Below are positions 56,802-64,000 of a DNA stretch of 64,000 bases, piece after piece. The stretch lies in NCBI GenBank assembly GCA_944390285.1, contig CALXPN010000001.1:318150-382149 (forward strand), given 5' to 3'. The translations under genes and the position numbers were made by a program. Every line of letters begins with the position of its first letter. The stretch's first letter is position 1. This DNA comes from an uncultured Clostridia bacterium. Its GTDB lineage: Bacteria; Bacillota; Clostridia; TANB77; CAG-508. The notes under the pieces were generated by a model that was given only the letters and a program-made list of their open reading frames with translations, was not told the origin of the DNA and made no database searches.

Positions 56802-57506
56802 TCAATTCTTTGTTTTAAACTCGAATCTCCAATTATATTTTATATTTTTTATATTTTTACTATTTCTTACATATATCTCATTAACATTTATATATACTTT
56901 ATCACAGATATCATTTACCTTTGAATTTGCTATTCTAGTCGTTATTATTATATTTTTTTTATTTTCATTTTTAGCTATATTTCTGACACTCGTATTAACT
57001 TCATTTTTTTTATTCAAATTAAATATAACTTCTCCGTCTTCATTTTCAATCACATAATCATCAATATAACACTCATCAATCTCTTCTTCACTAAGTACAT
57101 TAAACACTAAATACAGGCTATCATCTTTTATAGCATATGCGTCCACTTTTATTGAAATACCATCATTTGTTACATAATCTGTATCAACTGATTTTAATTC
57201 TATATCTGATACTTCAAATTCTTTATATGTATTTGAAAAAAAGTTTTTCATCACATCTTCTATTTCATCTGCAAAAGTACAACTTGTTAAAATTATACAT
57301 GCAGCACATGCTGAAAGAATTTTTTTTGTATAAGAAATAACTTTGTTTTTCTTTCTTGATTTTATACTATTTGAATTAATTTTATTTTCTGAATTTTTTA
57401 GTTGTTCTTCAAGTTTATTTTTTAAATCATCCTTATATTCTTCAGATAAGTAAGCTTTATTTATTTTATTTTTAATGTTATTTATATCTTTTTCCATTTT
57501 ATTCAT
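56802..57506 (-). CDS. DUF4179-like anti-sigma factor, membrane-anchored
   Basis: A 234-aa protein. The cytoplasmic N-terminus (1-60, charged helix) precedes one transmembrane segment (about 63-80, ILSACAACIILTSCTFA). An extracellular DUF4179-like domain follows (DSLYLVFNVLSEEEIDE...). The start at ATG 57506 overlaps the sigma gene stop (TGATGAATAA), with GGAGG 8 bases upstream. Pairing with an ECF sigma gene indicates sequestration of that factor until an envelope signal arrives. Confidence 0.8.
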   Translation of the reverse strand: MNKMEKDINNIKNKINKAYLSEEYKDDLKNKLEEQLKNSENKINSNSIKSRKKNKVISYTKKILSACAACIILTSCTFADEIEDVMKNFFSNTYKEFEVSDIELKSVDTDYVTNDGISIKVDAYAIKDDSLYLVFNVLSEEEIDECYIDDYVIENEDGEVIFNLNKKNEVNTSVRNIAKNENKKNIIITTRIANSKVNDICDKVYINVNEIYVRNSKNIKNIKYNWRFEFKTKN

Positions 57507-57996
57507 CAAAATATCCTCCTTGTTGCAATAATTTCTTTAATTTTTCTCTTGCTCTTCTTAATCTAGTTTTAACATTTGGCTCACTTATCTTCAGAATTTT
57601 ACTTATTTCAGATATTTTAAATTCTCTTAAATAAAATAATTCAAATACAATTCTATATTTATCTTCTAACTTATCAATACTTTCAAGTAATAAACTTTCA
57701 CTTTCTGAAAATTCAAAACCTATAGTTTCTTTATCTATAAATGGTACATTTCTTTTGTAATTAGATTCTTTTCTTTTATTACAACATAAATTCATAGTAA
57801 CTCTAATAATCCAATATTTCTCATATTCTTCTGTTTTGAAGTTCTTACCAGATTTTATACAAGAAATATATTTTGTAAAAACATCTTGTACTATATCTTC
57901 TGCATCATCTTTATTTTTAAAATATCCAATTGCTATACTATAGATAGTATCACTATATTCATTTACTAAATTATCAATATTCAGTTTATTTTTCAT
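57499..57996 (-). CDS. ECF-type RNA polymerase sigma factor
   Basis: A 165-aa sigma-70 family factor of the extracytoplasmic-function group. Region 2 has YFKNKDDAEDIVQDVFTKY and KYWIIRVTMNLCCNKRK. Region 4 has REFKISEISKILKISEPNVKTRLRRAREKLK. It is first in a two-gene operon with its anti-sigma factor. The targets are unknown. Confidence 0.93.
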   Translation of the reverse strand: MKNKLNIDNLVNEYSDTIYSIAIGYFKNKDDAEDIVQDVFTKYISCIKSGKNFKTEEYEKYWIIRVTMNLCCNKRKESNYKRNVPFIDKETIGFEFSESESLLLESIDKLEDKYRIVFELFYLREFKISEISKILKISEPNVKTRLRRAREKLKKLLQQGGYFDE

Positions 57997-58140
57997 AATT
58001 AAAATACCTTAGTAATATCCTTTTTATCATAATATTTTTACTAGTTTATTTTTTTTATTTAAATTTTTTTAATTTTTTTACAAATTTTTGTCACCTTTTT
58101 GTATTCTCAATTGTTTTATTAGTGAAGGAGTTATGAAAAA

Positions 58141-58803
58141 ATGTGTAAACAAATTATTTATGGAGAAAATTTAAAAATTATAAAATGTATGTGTAATACT
58201 ACTTTTAAAACTTTTGATAAACTTGAAGGATTTGAAATTGCAACAAGTTTAGAAGAACTTTTTGATATTCATAAAAATAATAAAATAACATTACTTATCA
58301 CATCAGAAGAATATCTAACAAACAATGAAATTAAAAATTTAGTCAAAAAAATTGAAAATAAAATAATTTTTTGTAATAATCCTGAACATCATCGAAATAC
58401 AAAAAATATTTTGTATATACCATTTAATGCTTCTCAAGAATATATCTATAACTCAATGGAAAAATTCAAATTTAAATTTTGTGAAAAAATTGCTCGTATT
58501 AAAACACGTCAAATTCTAGAAAAATTGCATTTTGATTTCAAATTAAATGGTACTAATTTCCTATTAGAAGCTATAGTTTATTCATATTTACATAAAACTG
58601 AATACCTGTTTGAAAATTTAGAAAAAAATATCTATCCTCAAGTAGCAAATATTTGTAATGTATCTTATGAAATAGTTAAATGGTCTATTGTTCGTTCAGT
58701 AAATATAATGAATAATCATATAAAAAATTCTGAATTCTTCAATAATTGCAATGAAAAAATCACTCCTAAGTCTTTAATTTATATTATTATAAATCGTATT
58801 TAA
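58141..58803 (+). CDS. Spo0A-like DNA-binding protein with atypical N-terminus
   Basis: A 220-aa protein. Residues about 118-220 resemble the Spo0A effector domain: LHFDFKLNGTNFLLEAIVYSY, then NIYPQVANICNVSYEIVKWSIVRSVNIMNN matching the recognition-helix region. The first 110 residues have receiver-like hydrophobic strands (ITLLITSEEYLTNNEI, KIIFCNN) but no visible phosphoacceptor Asp. It is therefore probably a non-canonical paralogue or a highly diverged Spo0A. AAGGAG lies about 10 bases before ATG 58141. TTGTCACCTTTTT upstream (58089 region) recalls the TTTCRC elements. Confidence 0.75.
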   Translation: MCKQIIYGENLKIIKCMCNTTFKTFDKLEGFEIATSLEELFDIHKNNKITLLITSEEYLTNNEIKNLVKKIENKIIFCNNPEHHRNTKNILYIPFNASQEYIYNSMEKFKFKFCEKIARIKTRQILEKLHFDFKLNGTNFLLEAIVYSYLHKTEYLFENLEKNIYPQVANICNVSYEIVKWSIVRSVNIMNNHIKNSEFFNNCNEKITPKSLIYIIINRI

Positions 58804-58922
58804 ATATAGTTTCATTTTGTAAATTATTATAATATTAAGAAATTATTTCAACTAAATATGTATTCAAATATTAACATTGCTTATTATAAAATTACTTTTA
58901 AACTTTTGCAAGTATAATTTTC

Positions 58923-58963
58923 AACAATTCTAAAATTACTTAGATTGTAATTTTAGAATTGTT
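58923..58963. terminator. terminator at the end of trpB
   Basis: A perfect stem of about 17 bp (58923-58939 with 58947-58963). Its right arm lies within the last trpB codons and the stop codon within the left arm. Confidence 0.8.
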
Positions 58964-60096
58964 TGAATATCTTTATCACCCCTTCCAGATAAATTAACTA
59001 TTATACTATCACTTTTATTATATTTTTTTGCAATTTTAATACAATATGCAATTGCATGACTACTTTCTAATGCTGGAATTATCCCTTCTTCTTTTGTTAA
59101 TATTTTAAATGCTTCTATTGCCTCTTCATCTGTAATACTATCATAAATTACTCTATGTGTTTCTCCTAAGTATGCATGTTCTGGACCTATACCAGGATAA
59201 TCTAATCCAGATGAAATTGAATATGCTTCTTTTACATTTTTATTTTCATCTTGCATAATATAAGTCTTCATTCCATGTAATATACCTATATTTTTTTCAT
59301 ACATGGCAGAGGCGTGTCTTCCTGTTCCTAATCCTTTTCCTGCACCTTCTACACCGTAAATATCAATATCTTTCTCATTAATAAATTCTGAAAATAATCC
59401 TATACTATTACTTCCACCACCAACGCAGGCAATAATTGCTTTTGGCAATTTATTTTCTTGCTCTAAAATTTGTTTTTTGGCTTCTTTTCCTATAATACTC
59501 TGAAAATACTTTACCATTTCAGGATAAGGGCTAGGACCTACTGCAGAACCAATTAAATAAAATACATCTTTATGTTTTAATAAATATTCAAATGCCTCAT
59601 CAACAGCATCTGCTAAAACACCTTGGCCTTTTGTAACACTTATAACATCTGCTCCAAGTAATTTCATTTTATCAACATTTATCTTTTGTTTTTCAATATC
59701 TACTTTTCCCATAAATATAGTGCATTTCATTTTAAACAAACTACATACTGTTGCTGTTGCAAGCCCATGCTGTCCTGCTCCAGTTTCTGCAATTATATGA
59801 GTTTTTCCCATTTGTTTTGCAAGTAATATCTGTCCTATTGCATTATTTATTTTATGTGCACCTGTGTGATTTAAATCTTCTCTTTTTAAATATATTTTTG
59901 CTCCGCCACAATAATTTGTAAAGTTTTCCGCATAATATAAAGGATTTGGTCTTCCAACATACTGTTTTAAATAATACATATATTTATTATTAAATTCCTC
60001 ACTTTGTATTGCTTTATTAAATTCTTTTTCAATTTTTTCTAATTCCTTTTTTAATTCTTGTGGTACATATTGACCACCAAAATTTCCATAATTCAT
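58936..60096 (-). CDS. trpB: tryptophan synthase beta chain (orphan, without trpA)
   Basis: A PLP enzyme joining indole and serine to tryptophan. The 386-aa TrpB1-type protein is complete: NFGGQYVPQ start, PLP Lys82 in HTGAHKINNA, the GAGQHG loop, and the phosphate-binding CVGGGSNSIGLF. No trpA, trpCDEF or trpR gene is near, so it may serve indole salvage, or partner a distant trpA. GAAAGAGGG precedes ATG 60096. It is controlled by a Trp-codon leader peptide and attenuator upstream, and a second Trp-containing ORF overlaps its start. Confidence 0.97.
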   Translation of the reverse strand: MNYGNFGGQYVPQELKKELEKIEKEFNKAIQSEEFNNKYMYYLKQYVGRPNPLYYAENFTNYCGGAKIYLKREDLNHTGAHKINNAIGQILLAKQMGKTHIIAETGAGQHGLATATVCSLFKMKCTIFMGKVDIEKQKINVDKMKLLGADVISVTKGQGVLADAVDEAFEYLLKHKDVFYLIGSAVGPSPYPEMVKYFQSIIGKEAKKQILEQENKLPKAIIACVGGGSNSIGLFSEFINEKDIDIYGVEGAGKGLGTGRHASAMYEKNIGILHGMKTYIMQDENKNVKEAYSISSGLDYPGIGPEHAYLGETHRVIYDSITDEEAIEAFKILTKEEGIIPALESSHAIAYCIKIAKKYNKSDSIIVNLSGRGDKDIQTILKLQSK

Positions 60097-60169
60097 AATT
60101 ATTCCCTCTTTCTTTCAATTTTTTACTTACTTTTATAGTTTTATTTTTCAACCACCAACCATCTTCCAT
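60029..60169 (-). CDS. 46-codon ORF with Trp-Trp near its start, overlapping the trpB start
   Basis: ATG 60169 (or in-frame ATG 60178) follows a strong GGAGG (60181-60185). The peptide begins MEDGWWLKNKTIKVSKKLKE and continues into the first 22 trpB codons in another frame. The Trp residues in that overlap come from conserved trpB bases and are incidental. WW at codons 5-6 is not explained by trpB. Ribosomes stalling there would leave the trpB RBS free, while reading through would cross it, so it could add a translational Trp check. It may also be chance. Confidence 0.45.
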   Translation of the reverse strand: MEDGWWLKNKTIKVSKKLKERGNNYELWKFWWSICTTRIKKGIRKN

Positions 60170-60216
60170 ATGTACCATCACCTCCATTAAAATAGAAAAT
60201 ACTAAATTTTAAATAC

Positions 60217-60255
60217 AAAAAAACACATATAAAAGCTATTTGCTCATACATGTGT
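60217..60255 (-). terminator. trp attenuator terminator
   Basis: A 14-base stem (60242-60255 with 60223-60236, one mismatch, two G-U) followed by seven T on the minus strand. Its 5' arm is also perfectly complementary to 60314-60323, which gives the alternative antiterminator. Confidence 0.85.
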
Positions 60256-60323
60256 TTGTATTTATATCTAATTTAAAATATATTTCTATTTATTATTTTT
60301 AGACACTACAAATATGTATGAGC
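60242..60323 (-). promoter_or_regulatory. trp antiterminator pairing
   Basis: GCTCATACAT (minus strand of 60314-60323, inside the leader ORF just after the Trp codons) pairs over 10 perfect bp with ATGTATGAGC in the terminator 5' arm (60242-60251). A ribosome stalled on the first Trp codons leaves the segment free. A ribosome moving on to the stop codon should cover or pass it. Confidence 0.8.
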
Positions 60324-60378
60324 TTTTTTCCCATACATTCCACCAATTATTTAATTGGATATTCATTAATTTTTTCAT
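60286..60378 (-). CDS. 30-residue trp leader peptide
   Basis: ATG 60378-60376 follows AAGGA, and the ORF ends at TAG 60288-60286. Residues 10-17 are NNWWNVWE, with Trp codons at 60345-60340 and 60333-60331. A TTGACA/18/TATACT promoter precedes it, an alternative antiterminator/terminator pair follows, and then trpB. Three Trp in 30 residues with exactly placed RNA structures make a classical trp attenuator leader very likely. Confidence 0.85.
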   Translation of the reverse strand: MKKLMNIQLNNWWNVWEKSSYIFVVSKNNK

Positions 60379-60400
60379 AGTATCCTTCTTTCTTTATATT

Positions 60401-60430
60401 AGTATATCCAAATTATACTATTATTGTCAA
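60401..60430 (-). promoter_or_regulatory. promoter of the trp leader
   Basis: On the minus strand TTGACA (60425-60430), 18-base spacer and TATACT (60401-60406). Confidence 0.8.
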
Positions 60431-60472
60431 TACAAAAATAAAATTTTTGTATTATTTATAAAAATGCCAATA

Positions 60473-60492
60473 GGCGGGATTGTTATCCCGCC
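60473..60492 (-). terminator. terminator of the 144-aa coiled-coil gene
   Basis: A perfect 8-bp GC-rich stem GGCGGGAT/ATCCCGCC (60473-60480 with 60485-60492), followed on the minus strand by a T-rich stretch. Confidence 0.8.
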
Positions 60493-60535
60493 CATCGGAC
60501 TTCATTGGGAGATATTCAAATAAAAGCTTATGCTT

Positions 60536-60970
60536 TTATTCGAATTCCACATGGAATGCTTTGACACCAAGTTTCTTGAGGAGCTTAAAAATCTCCTCAG
60601 TCTTAGCAGCTTCATCCGGATTTTCTTTCTTCTTGTTCTCACAGCTACAACCGCAGTTACTGTCTTTTTCAATCTCGATCTTAACCTGCTGAATCAATCC
60701 ATCAATTTCTTTCTGGAAAATCTGCATATGATCAACCAAATCTGCCCGAGTGACATCATTTAATTTCAAATTATTAAGTGATTCCTCCAGCTGCTTACGT
60801 CTCTCCATCAACTCCAGATATTCCTTACTTTCCAAAAGGAAAGCATCAATTCGGTCCAAGGATGCTTTGATCTCATCCTGCGTTTTTGCTGACATCAACA
60901 TCTCAGCCTCACGACTTACGAATGTACTTTGACTTCTAAGCTCCTTTAACTTTTCTTTCCGTTCTTCCAT
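60536..60970 (-). CDS. coiled-coil protein with Cys cluster, higher GC than its surroundings
   Basis: A 144-aa protein of unknown function. It is almost all charged helix (1-105, coiled coil), then a CGCSC cluster near residue 109-113 that could bind a metal, and a C-terminal LLKKLGVKAFHVEFE. GAGAGG precedes ATG 60970. GC is about 44% by eye against 27% around it, and codons such as CTG, CGG, GCC are common, so transfer is likely. A TTGCTT/17/TATAAT promoter and CTAGGGTCTAGG repeats lie upstream (near 60998-61050). Confidence 0.75.
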   Translation of the reverse strand: MEERKEKLKELRSQSTFVSREAEMLMSAKTQDEIKASLDRIDAFLLESKEYLELMERRKQLEESLNNLKLNDVTRADLVDHMQIFQKEIDGLIQQVKIEIEKDSNCGCSCENKKKENPDEAAKTEEIFKLLKKLGVKAFHVEFE

Positions 60971-61080
60971 GTTTTTACCTCTCTTTTTTTTATTTATCTA
61001 GGGTCTAGGCCCCAAATATACTTATATTATAGCACATTATGTAAATAAAAGCAAATAAAACCATAATTTTATTACATATT

Positions 61081-62028
61081 TTAATCAGACATATAACGTC
61101 CTCCTATTACTTTTCCTGTATACATATCAACATAAAAAACTGCTCTATCTATTTCCATTTCATCATCTTCTTTTACTAATGTTACTTCATATACGTTACG
61201 TGTATAATCTGCTACTTCTAATTCTCTTTCTATGATTCCTTCTGTTATATACCAATAATTATTAGGATATACTGTTGTTCTTTGAACATCATAAACCTTT
61301 GTGTATTTTTCTAAATTATCTATCTCTTTTCCAATATAACTATTTATTTGTGGTAATGTACTTGCATATTCTTTTGCAATAATTATTGCATTTTCTAGAC
61401 TTATTGGAGTAAGTCCTTCTATACTCTCATTACTCCAATTATATTTTTGTTCATTACTTTTTTCTTTATTTCTAGCATCAGTCACTTTTATTATACTTTT
61501 CTTCATATCATTTGGAATAATTATTGAAATACAATTATTTTTTTCATCATATTCTACTCCATCTGGGTATTTATCAAGTTCTATATTCAATATATCATTT
61601 TCAACATAGATATTTGAAATAGTAAGTCCTATCATTGATGTATTCTCAACTGCTGTAATAATCATAAAACTATTTTCAAAATCTTTTTCTGTCATATCTA
61701 ATATATCATTCCATCTATCTTTATATATTTGATATTCTTCATATGTATAAATTGCTTTATGATATATTTTATCTTCATATTCCATATCTTGAGTATAATC
61801 ATATCCAGATTCAAAAGTAGGTAAAAAAGATTTATATTTACAATTATTTATTGTAGAATAATTTAAATCTTCATTATTATTTTCTTCTTCATAATTTTCT
61901 ACTACATTATCTTCTGTTTTTTCTGGTATAATAAATTCTTTATTTTTATATATAATAACTCCTATTATAATTATCAAAATAATTAAAACAATTAAAAATT
62001 CTTTATATTTTTTTATAAATCTTTTCAT
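61081..62028 (-). CDS. membrane-anchored extracellular protein of unknown function
   Basis: A 315-aa protein with an N-terminal transmembrane helix (10-27), an acidic linker and an extracellular part. The C-terminal third (LENAIIIAKEYASTLPQINSYIG ... IDRAVFYVDMYTGKVIGGRY) resembles PepSY-like modules that end in a strand with TGKV. No exact family was recognised. It lies 12 bases after the MBL hydrolase stop and is probably co-transcribed with it. Confidence 0.65.
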   Translation of the reverse strand: MKRFIKKYKEFLIVLIILIIIIGVIIYKNKEFIIPEKTEDNVVENYEEENNNEDLNYSTINNCKYKSFLPTFESGYDYTQDMEYEDKIYHKAIYTYEEYQIYKDRWNDILDMTEKDFENSFMIITAVENTSMIGLTISNIYVENDILNIELDKYPDGVEYDEKNNCISIIIPNDMKKSIIKVTDARNKEKSNEQKYNWSNESIEGLTPISLENAIIIAKEYASTLPQINSYIGKEIDNLEKYTKVYDVQRTTVYPNNYWYITEGIIERELEVADYTRNVYEVTLVKEDDEMEIDRAVFYVDMYTGKVIGGRYMSD

Positions 62029-62040
62029 ATTATTATTCCT

Positions 62041-62772
62041 TTATATATTTATAATTTGTCCATCATCTGGAACAATTAAATTTTTAATATTCTTATTTTT
62101 TGCTTCATTTCTCGTATAATCTTGCATATGTGTTGTTATAATAGTTTTTTCTTTGTATTTATCACAAATTCTTTCTATCTCATGAAGTCCCATATGTGCA
62201 TGATTAATATTTTCTGCAAAACTCATGTCTAGCACAGATACAATACTGTTTTGCACTATATAGTCTATAGCTTCACACATTTTGCTGTCTCCAGAAAATC
62301 CAACATTTCTAGAATTCTCTTTTAATAAATACCCATAAGCTGGTTTACATTTTCCATGATCTACAAGTACAGACTCTACATAAATGTTATCTTTTAATTT
62401 TTGATTTTCTAAATTTTTAAATTCTTTAAATTCAATATTTATATTTTCCATTACTTTTTTATATTCACCTGGAAAAGCAAGTTCAAATAATTTTTTTACT
62501 TTTCGTGCTGTGTCTTTTGGCCCATAAATAGTTGTTTTTTCTTTTATTTTATAAAAATATTTTTCTAATATAAAAAAGGGTATATCAAAATAATGATCCC
62601 CATGTAAATGTGTAATTAAAACAATATCTATATTTAAAACATTTTCTCCAAATTGTTTTAATCTTTTTACAATTCCATTTGGCATATCTATTAAAATTTT
62701 TTTATTTACTAGTGTAGAAGCACTAGATTGAACAGCTCCTATTGAACCTGTACCAACTAATCTAATTTCCAT
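62041..62772 (-). CDS. MBL-fold metallo-hydrolase (RNase Z-like)
   Basis: A 243-aa hydrolase with the two-zinc motif HLHGDH (in ITHLHGDHYFDIPFF), a central Asp/His in LVDHGKCKPAYGYL and GFSGDSK, and NHAHMG plus TTHMQDY further on. The arrangement resembles RNase Z/ElaC-type phosphodiesterases, but it lacks a clear exosite, so the substrate is uncertain. Its ATG overlaps the last base of the patatin remnant. Confidence 0.88.
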   Translation of the reverse strand: MEIRLVGTGSIGAVQSSASTLVNKKILIDMPNGIVKRLKQFGENVLNIDIVLITHLHGDHYFDIPFFILEKYFYKIKEKTTIYGPKDTARKVKKLFELAFPGEYKKVMENINIEFKEFKNLENQKLKDNIYVESVLVDHGKCKPAYGYLLKENSRNVGFSGDSKMCEAIDYIVQNSIVSVLDMSFAENINHAHMGLHEIERICDKYKEKTIITTHMQDYTRNEAKNKNIKNLIVPDDGQIINI

Positions 62773-63174
62773 TATTTTTCCTCTCTTATGTATTTATATA
62801 AATCTTTTAAAAGCTTATTAGAATCCCTTTTTCCTAAATCATACATTTCTTGAATTTTATTTGAGTCTTTTTCTACTCTTTTAATTTTAATAAGTTCTGA
62901 TGGTCTAATTACAAATATTTTATTTTTTTCTTCTAAACTTCTTATTTTTTTTATTTCATTATTATACATTTTATATCGATTATTTATTGTTTCTACAAAT
63001 TTAGGATATTTTCTATTATTTATTATTACCGATTTAGATATAAATGGCATAGAACCAGAAGCTCTCAAATTAACCCCATATAATTTTTATTTTGTTTTCC
63101 ATAAAAACATCTAATACACCTGCTGTATAAAGTCCTTTCATTCCTCCACCTTCTAATACTAATCCTACTCTCAC
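62772..63174 (-). pseudogene. patatin-like phospholipase remnant with internal deletion
   Basis: The N-terminal piece (GTG 63174 to TAA 63070, 34 codons) has the patatin oxyanion motif EGGGMKGLYTAGVLD. After a stop and frame change, the C-terminal piece (to 62772) begins RASGSMPFISKSVIINNR, which in intact proteins lies more than 100 residues later. The GxSxG nucleophile region is missing. An intact enzyme is usually about 280-300 aa. The upstream gene's stop touches this start, so it was once part of the operon. Confidence 0.85.
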
Positions 63175-63639
63175 TTAAATCACCTTTTTATTTTTTGATT
63201 TTTCATAATATTTCTCCTTTAAAAATTTTTTTAATTCTTCATTATCTTTTAAAATTTTATCGAATATAAGATATAAAGAATCTGTTACATCATATTCTCC
63301 TATTGCATAACATTTCTTTCCTAGTCCATATGCAATCCCAGACTCAATATGTGCCGATTTTCCCGCTGGAAGTACTAATAATAAATTTTTAGATTTTTTT
63401 AATCCTTCCAAATCATTTTCAAAAATTATTTTAACAGTTTCACTTTTTAGTTCAAGAGATTCAAATGTATCTGCAAGATTTTCATCTTCTAAATCTAAAC
63501 CCGCTTTTTTATGTGAATCTTCATTTTTTAAAAAACAATAATAAGAAATATTTAAATTATCAAAAATTGTACAAATTTTTAAAATATTTTCTTTGTTTCT
63601 TGTTCTTCCTGCTATAAAAAATTCATATTCGTTATCCAT
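63175..63639 (-). CDS. nucleoside 2-deoxyribosyltransferase-like protein
   Basis: A 154-aa protein whose C-terminal half (LLLVLPAGKSAHIESGIAYGLGKKCYAIGEYD, read here in parts at 86-116) matches the fold of nucleoside deoxyribosyltransferases, with a Glu in the nucleophile position (AHIESGIA). The N-terminal FFIAGRTRNKENILKI is the expected first strand. The activity is uncertain because the active-site Asp pair is not clear. RBS AGGAGG precedes ATG 63639. Confidence 0.7.
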   Translation of the reverse strand: MDNEYEFFIAGRTRNKENILKICTIFDNLNISYYCFLKNEDSHKKAGLDLEDENLADTFESLELKSETVKIIFENDLEGLKKSKNLLLVLPAGKSAHIESGIAYGLGKKCYAIGEYDVTDSLYLIFDKILKDNEELKKFLKEKYYEKSKNKKVI

Positions 63640-63713
63640 TTTTTCCTCCTAATATTTTAATAAATAAAAATCTAGCTTGATTATACCATTTAATTTAAAT
63701 TCATACAATATTA

Positions 63714-64000
63714 TTAATTTTTTGTATATTGTTCCATAATGTACATTTCTTTAAATCCTAATTTTTCATAAAAGTGCTGATTCTTACTTTTATATTCTGT
63801 GTTCAATATCAAACATTTACCTTTTAGGTCTTGAAATTTATTTATTATAAAAGTTATTAATTGTGTTCCATATCCTTTATTCCAATATCCTTGCTTTGTT
63901 CCTACATTACTTATTTCTCCAATTTTATTTATATAACTGAAAGTTCCAACACTTACAGGTATTTTTCCATCATATGCTATTATATTCATATGCTTTTGAC
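63714..64000 (-). CDS. GNAT family acetyltransferase, 5' end outside the window
   Basis: The visible C-terminal part of a GNAT N-acetyltransferase. The acetyl-CoA loop is QGYWNKGYGTQLI, and the fold ends in NQHFYEKLGFKEMYIM. The reading frame continues upstream without a stop to the window edge, so the first ATG in view (63989) is probably internal and the full protein longer. The substrate is unknown. Confidence 0.8.
   Translation of the reverse strand, partial: QKHMNIIAYDGKIPVSVGTFSYINKIGEISNVGTKQGYWNKGYGTQLITFIINKFQDLKGKCLILNTEYKSKNQHFYEKLGFKEMYIMEQYTKN

Noticed and set aside
58133..58174. 13-codon ORF MKKCVNKLFMEKI just before the Spo0A-like gene
   Set aside because: The SD is only 2-3 bases from this ATG, no amino-acid run, no terminator. 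Most likely a chance frame around the real start at 58141.
60480..60932. Three plus-strand ORFs of 60-77 aa
   Set aside because: They are antisense shadows of the higher-GC coiled-coil gene on the minus strand, without RBS.

Overview
The window comes from an AT-rich (roughly 27% GC by eye) low-GC Gram-positive anaerobe, most likely an uncultured gut Clostridia lineage. Supporting signs are Firmicutes-type RBSs and sigma-A promoters, a T-box before aspS, clpC, mutS2, obg, a LexA with its own GAAC-N4-GTTT box, a TrpRS with a candidate iron-sulfur cysteine set, and a Spo0A-like DNA-binding domain. Most genes lie on the minus strand. No ribosomal RNA, CRISPR array, transposase or integrase was seen.

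Layout. 0-2 kb: frameshifted tsaD cut by the window edge, a site-2 protease, and a 49-residue cysteine peptide behind a consensus promoter. 2-8.7 kb: lysS, then an amino-acid ABC importer operon whose ATPase is fused to an Xaa-His dipeptidase, preceded by a leader peptide with three consecutive His codons and an attenuator-like terminator. 8.8-25.6 kb: housekeeping genes (aspS with T-box, mltG, nfeD/SPFH pair, cysteine desulfurase, leuS, CDF transporter, clpC, a two-component system, guaA). 25.8-26.3 kb: tRNA-Tyr, Val, Asp, Phe. 26.3-30.2 kb: NUDIX gene and a DUF5050/DUF4173/XRE/DUF2975 operon. 30.4-36.5 kb: accessory island downstream of tRNA-Met, with repeats of the tRNA 3' end, small exported or membrane-anchored proteins, a secreted caspase-like (CHAT-type) protein and a 215-bp direct repeat. 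36.6-54.8 kb: mutS2, lexA, an HD protein, obg, trpS, an acyl-CoA synthetase with its TetR regulator, carAB, tsf and rpsB, interrupted by a higher-GC islet at 43.8 kb. 55-64 kb: GHKL kinase, exported protein, ECF sigma/anti-sigma pair, Spo0A-like regulator, an orphan trpB with a trp attenuator, a higher-GC coiled-coil gene, an MBL hydrolase, a decayed patatin and a deoxyribosyltransferase-like gene.

The most striking theme is leader-peptide control. Four biosynthetic, transport or aminoacylation units have short, well-positioned ORFs upstream that fit the downstream genes: HHH before the His-dipeptidase/transporter operon (7.8 kb), WW..W before orphan trpB (60.3 kb), a single Trp before trpS (43.4 kb), and a U-rich leader ORF whose stop codon sits in a terminator before carAB (52.0 kb, reminiscent of UTP-sensing attenuation). 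These ORFs, promoters and hairpins are read directly from the sequence. The regulatory logic is inferred and untested.
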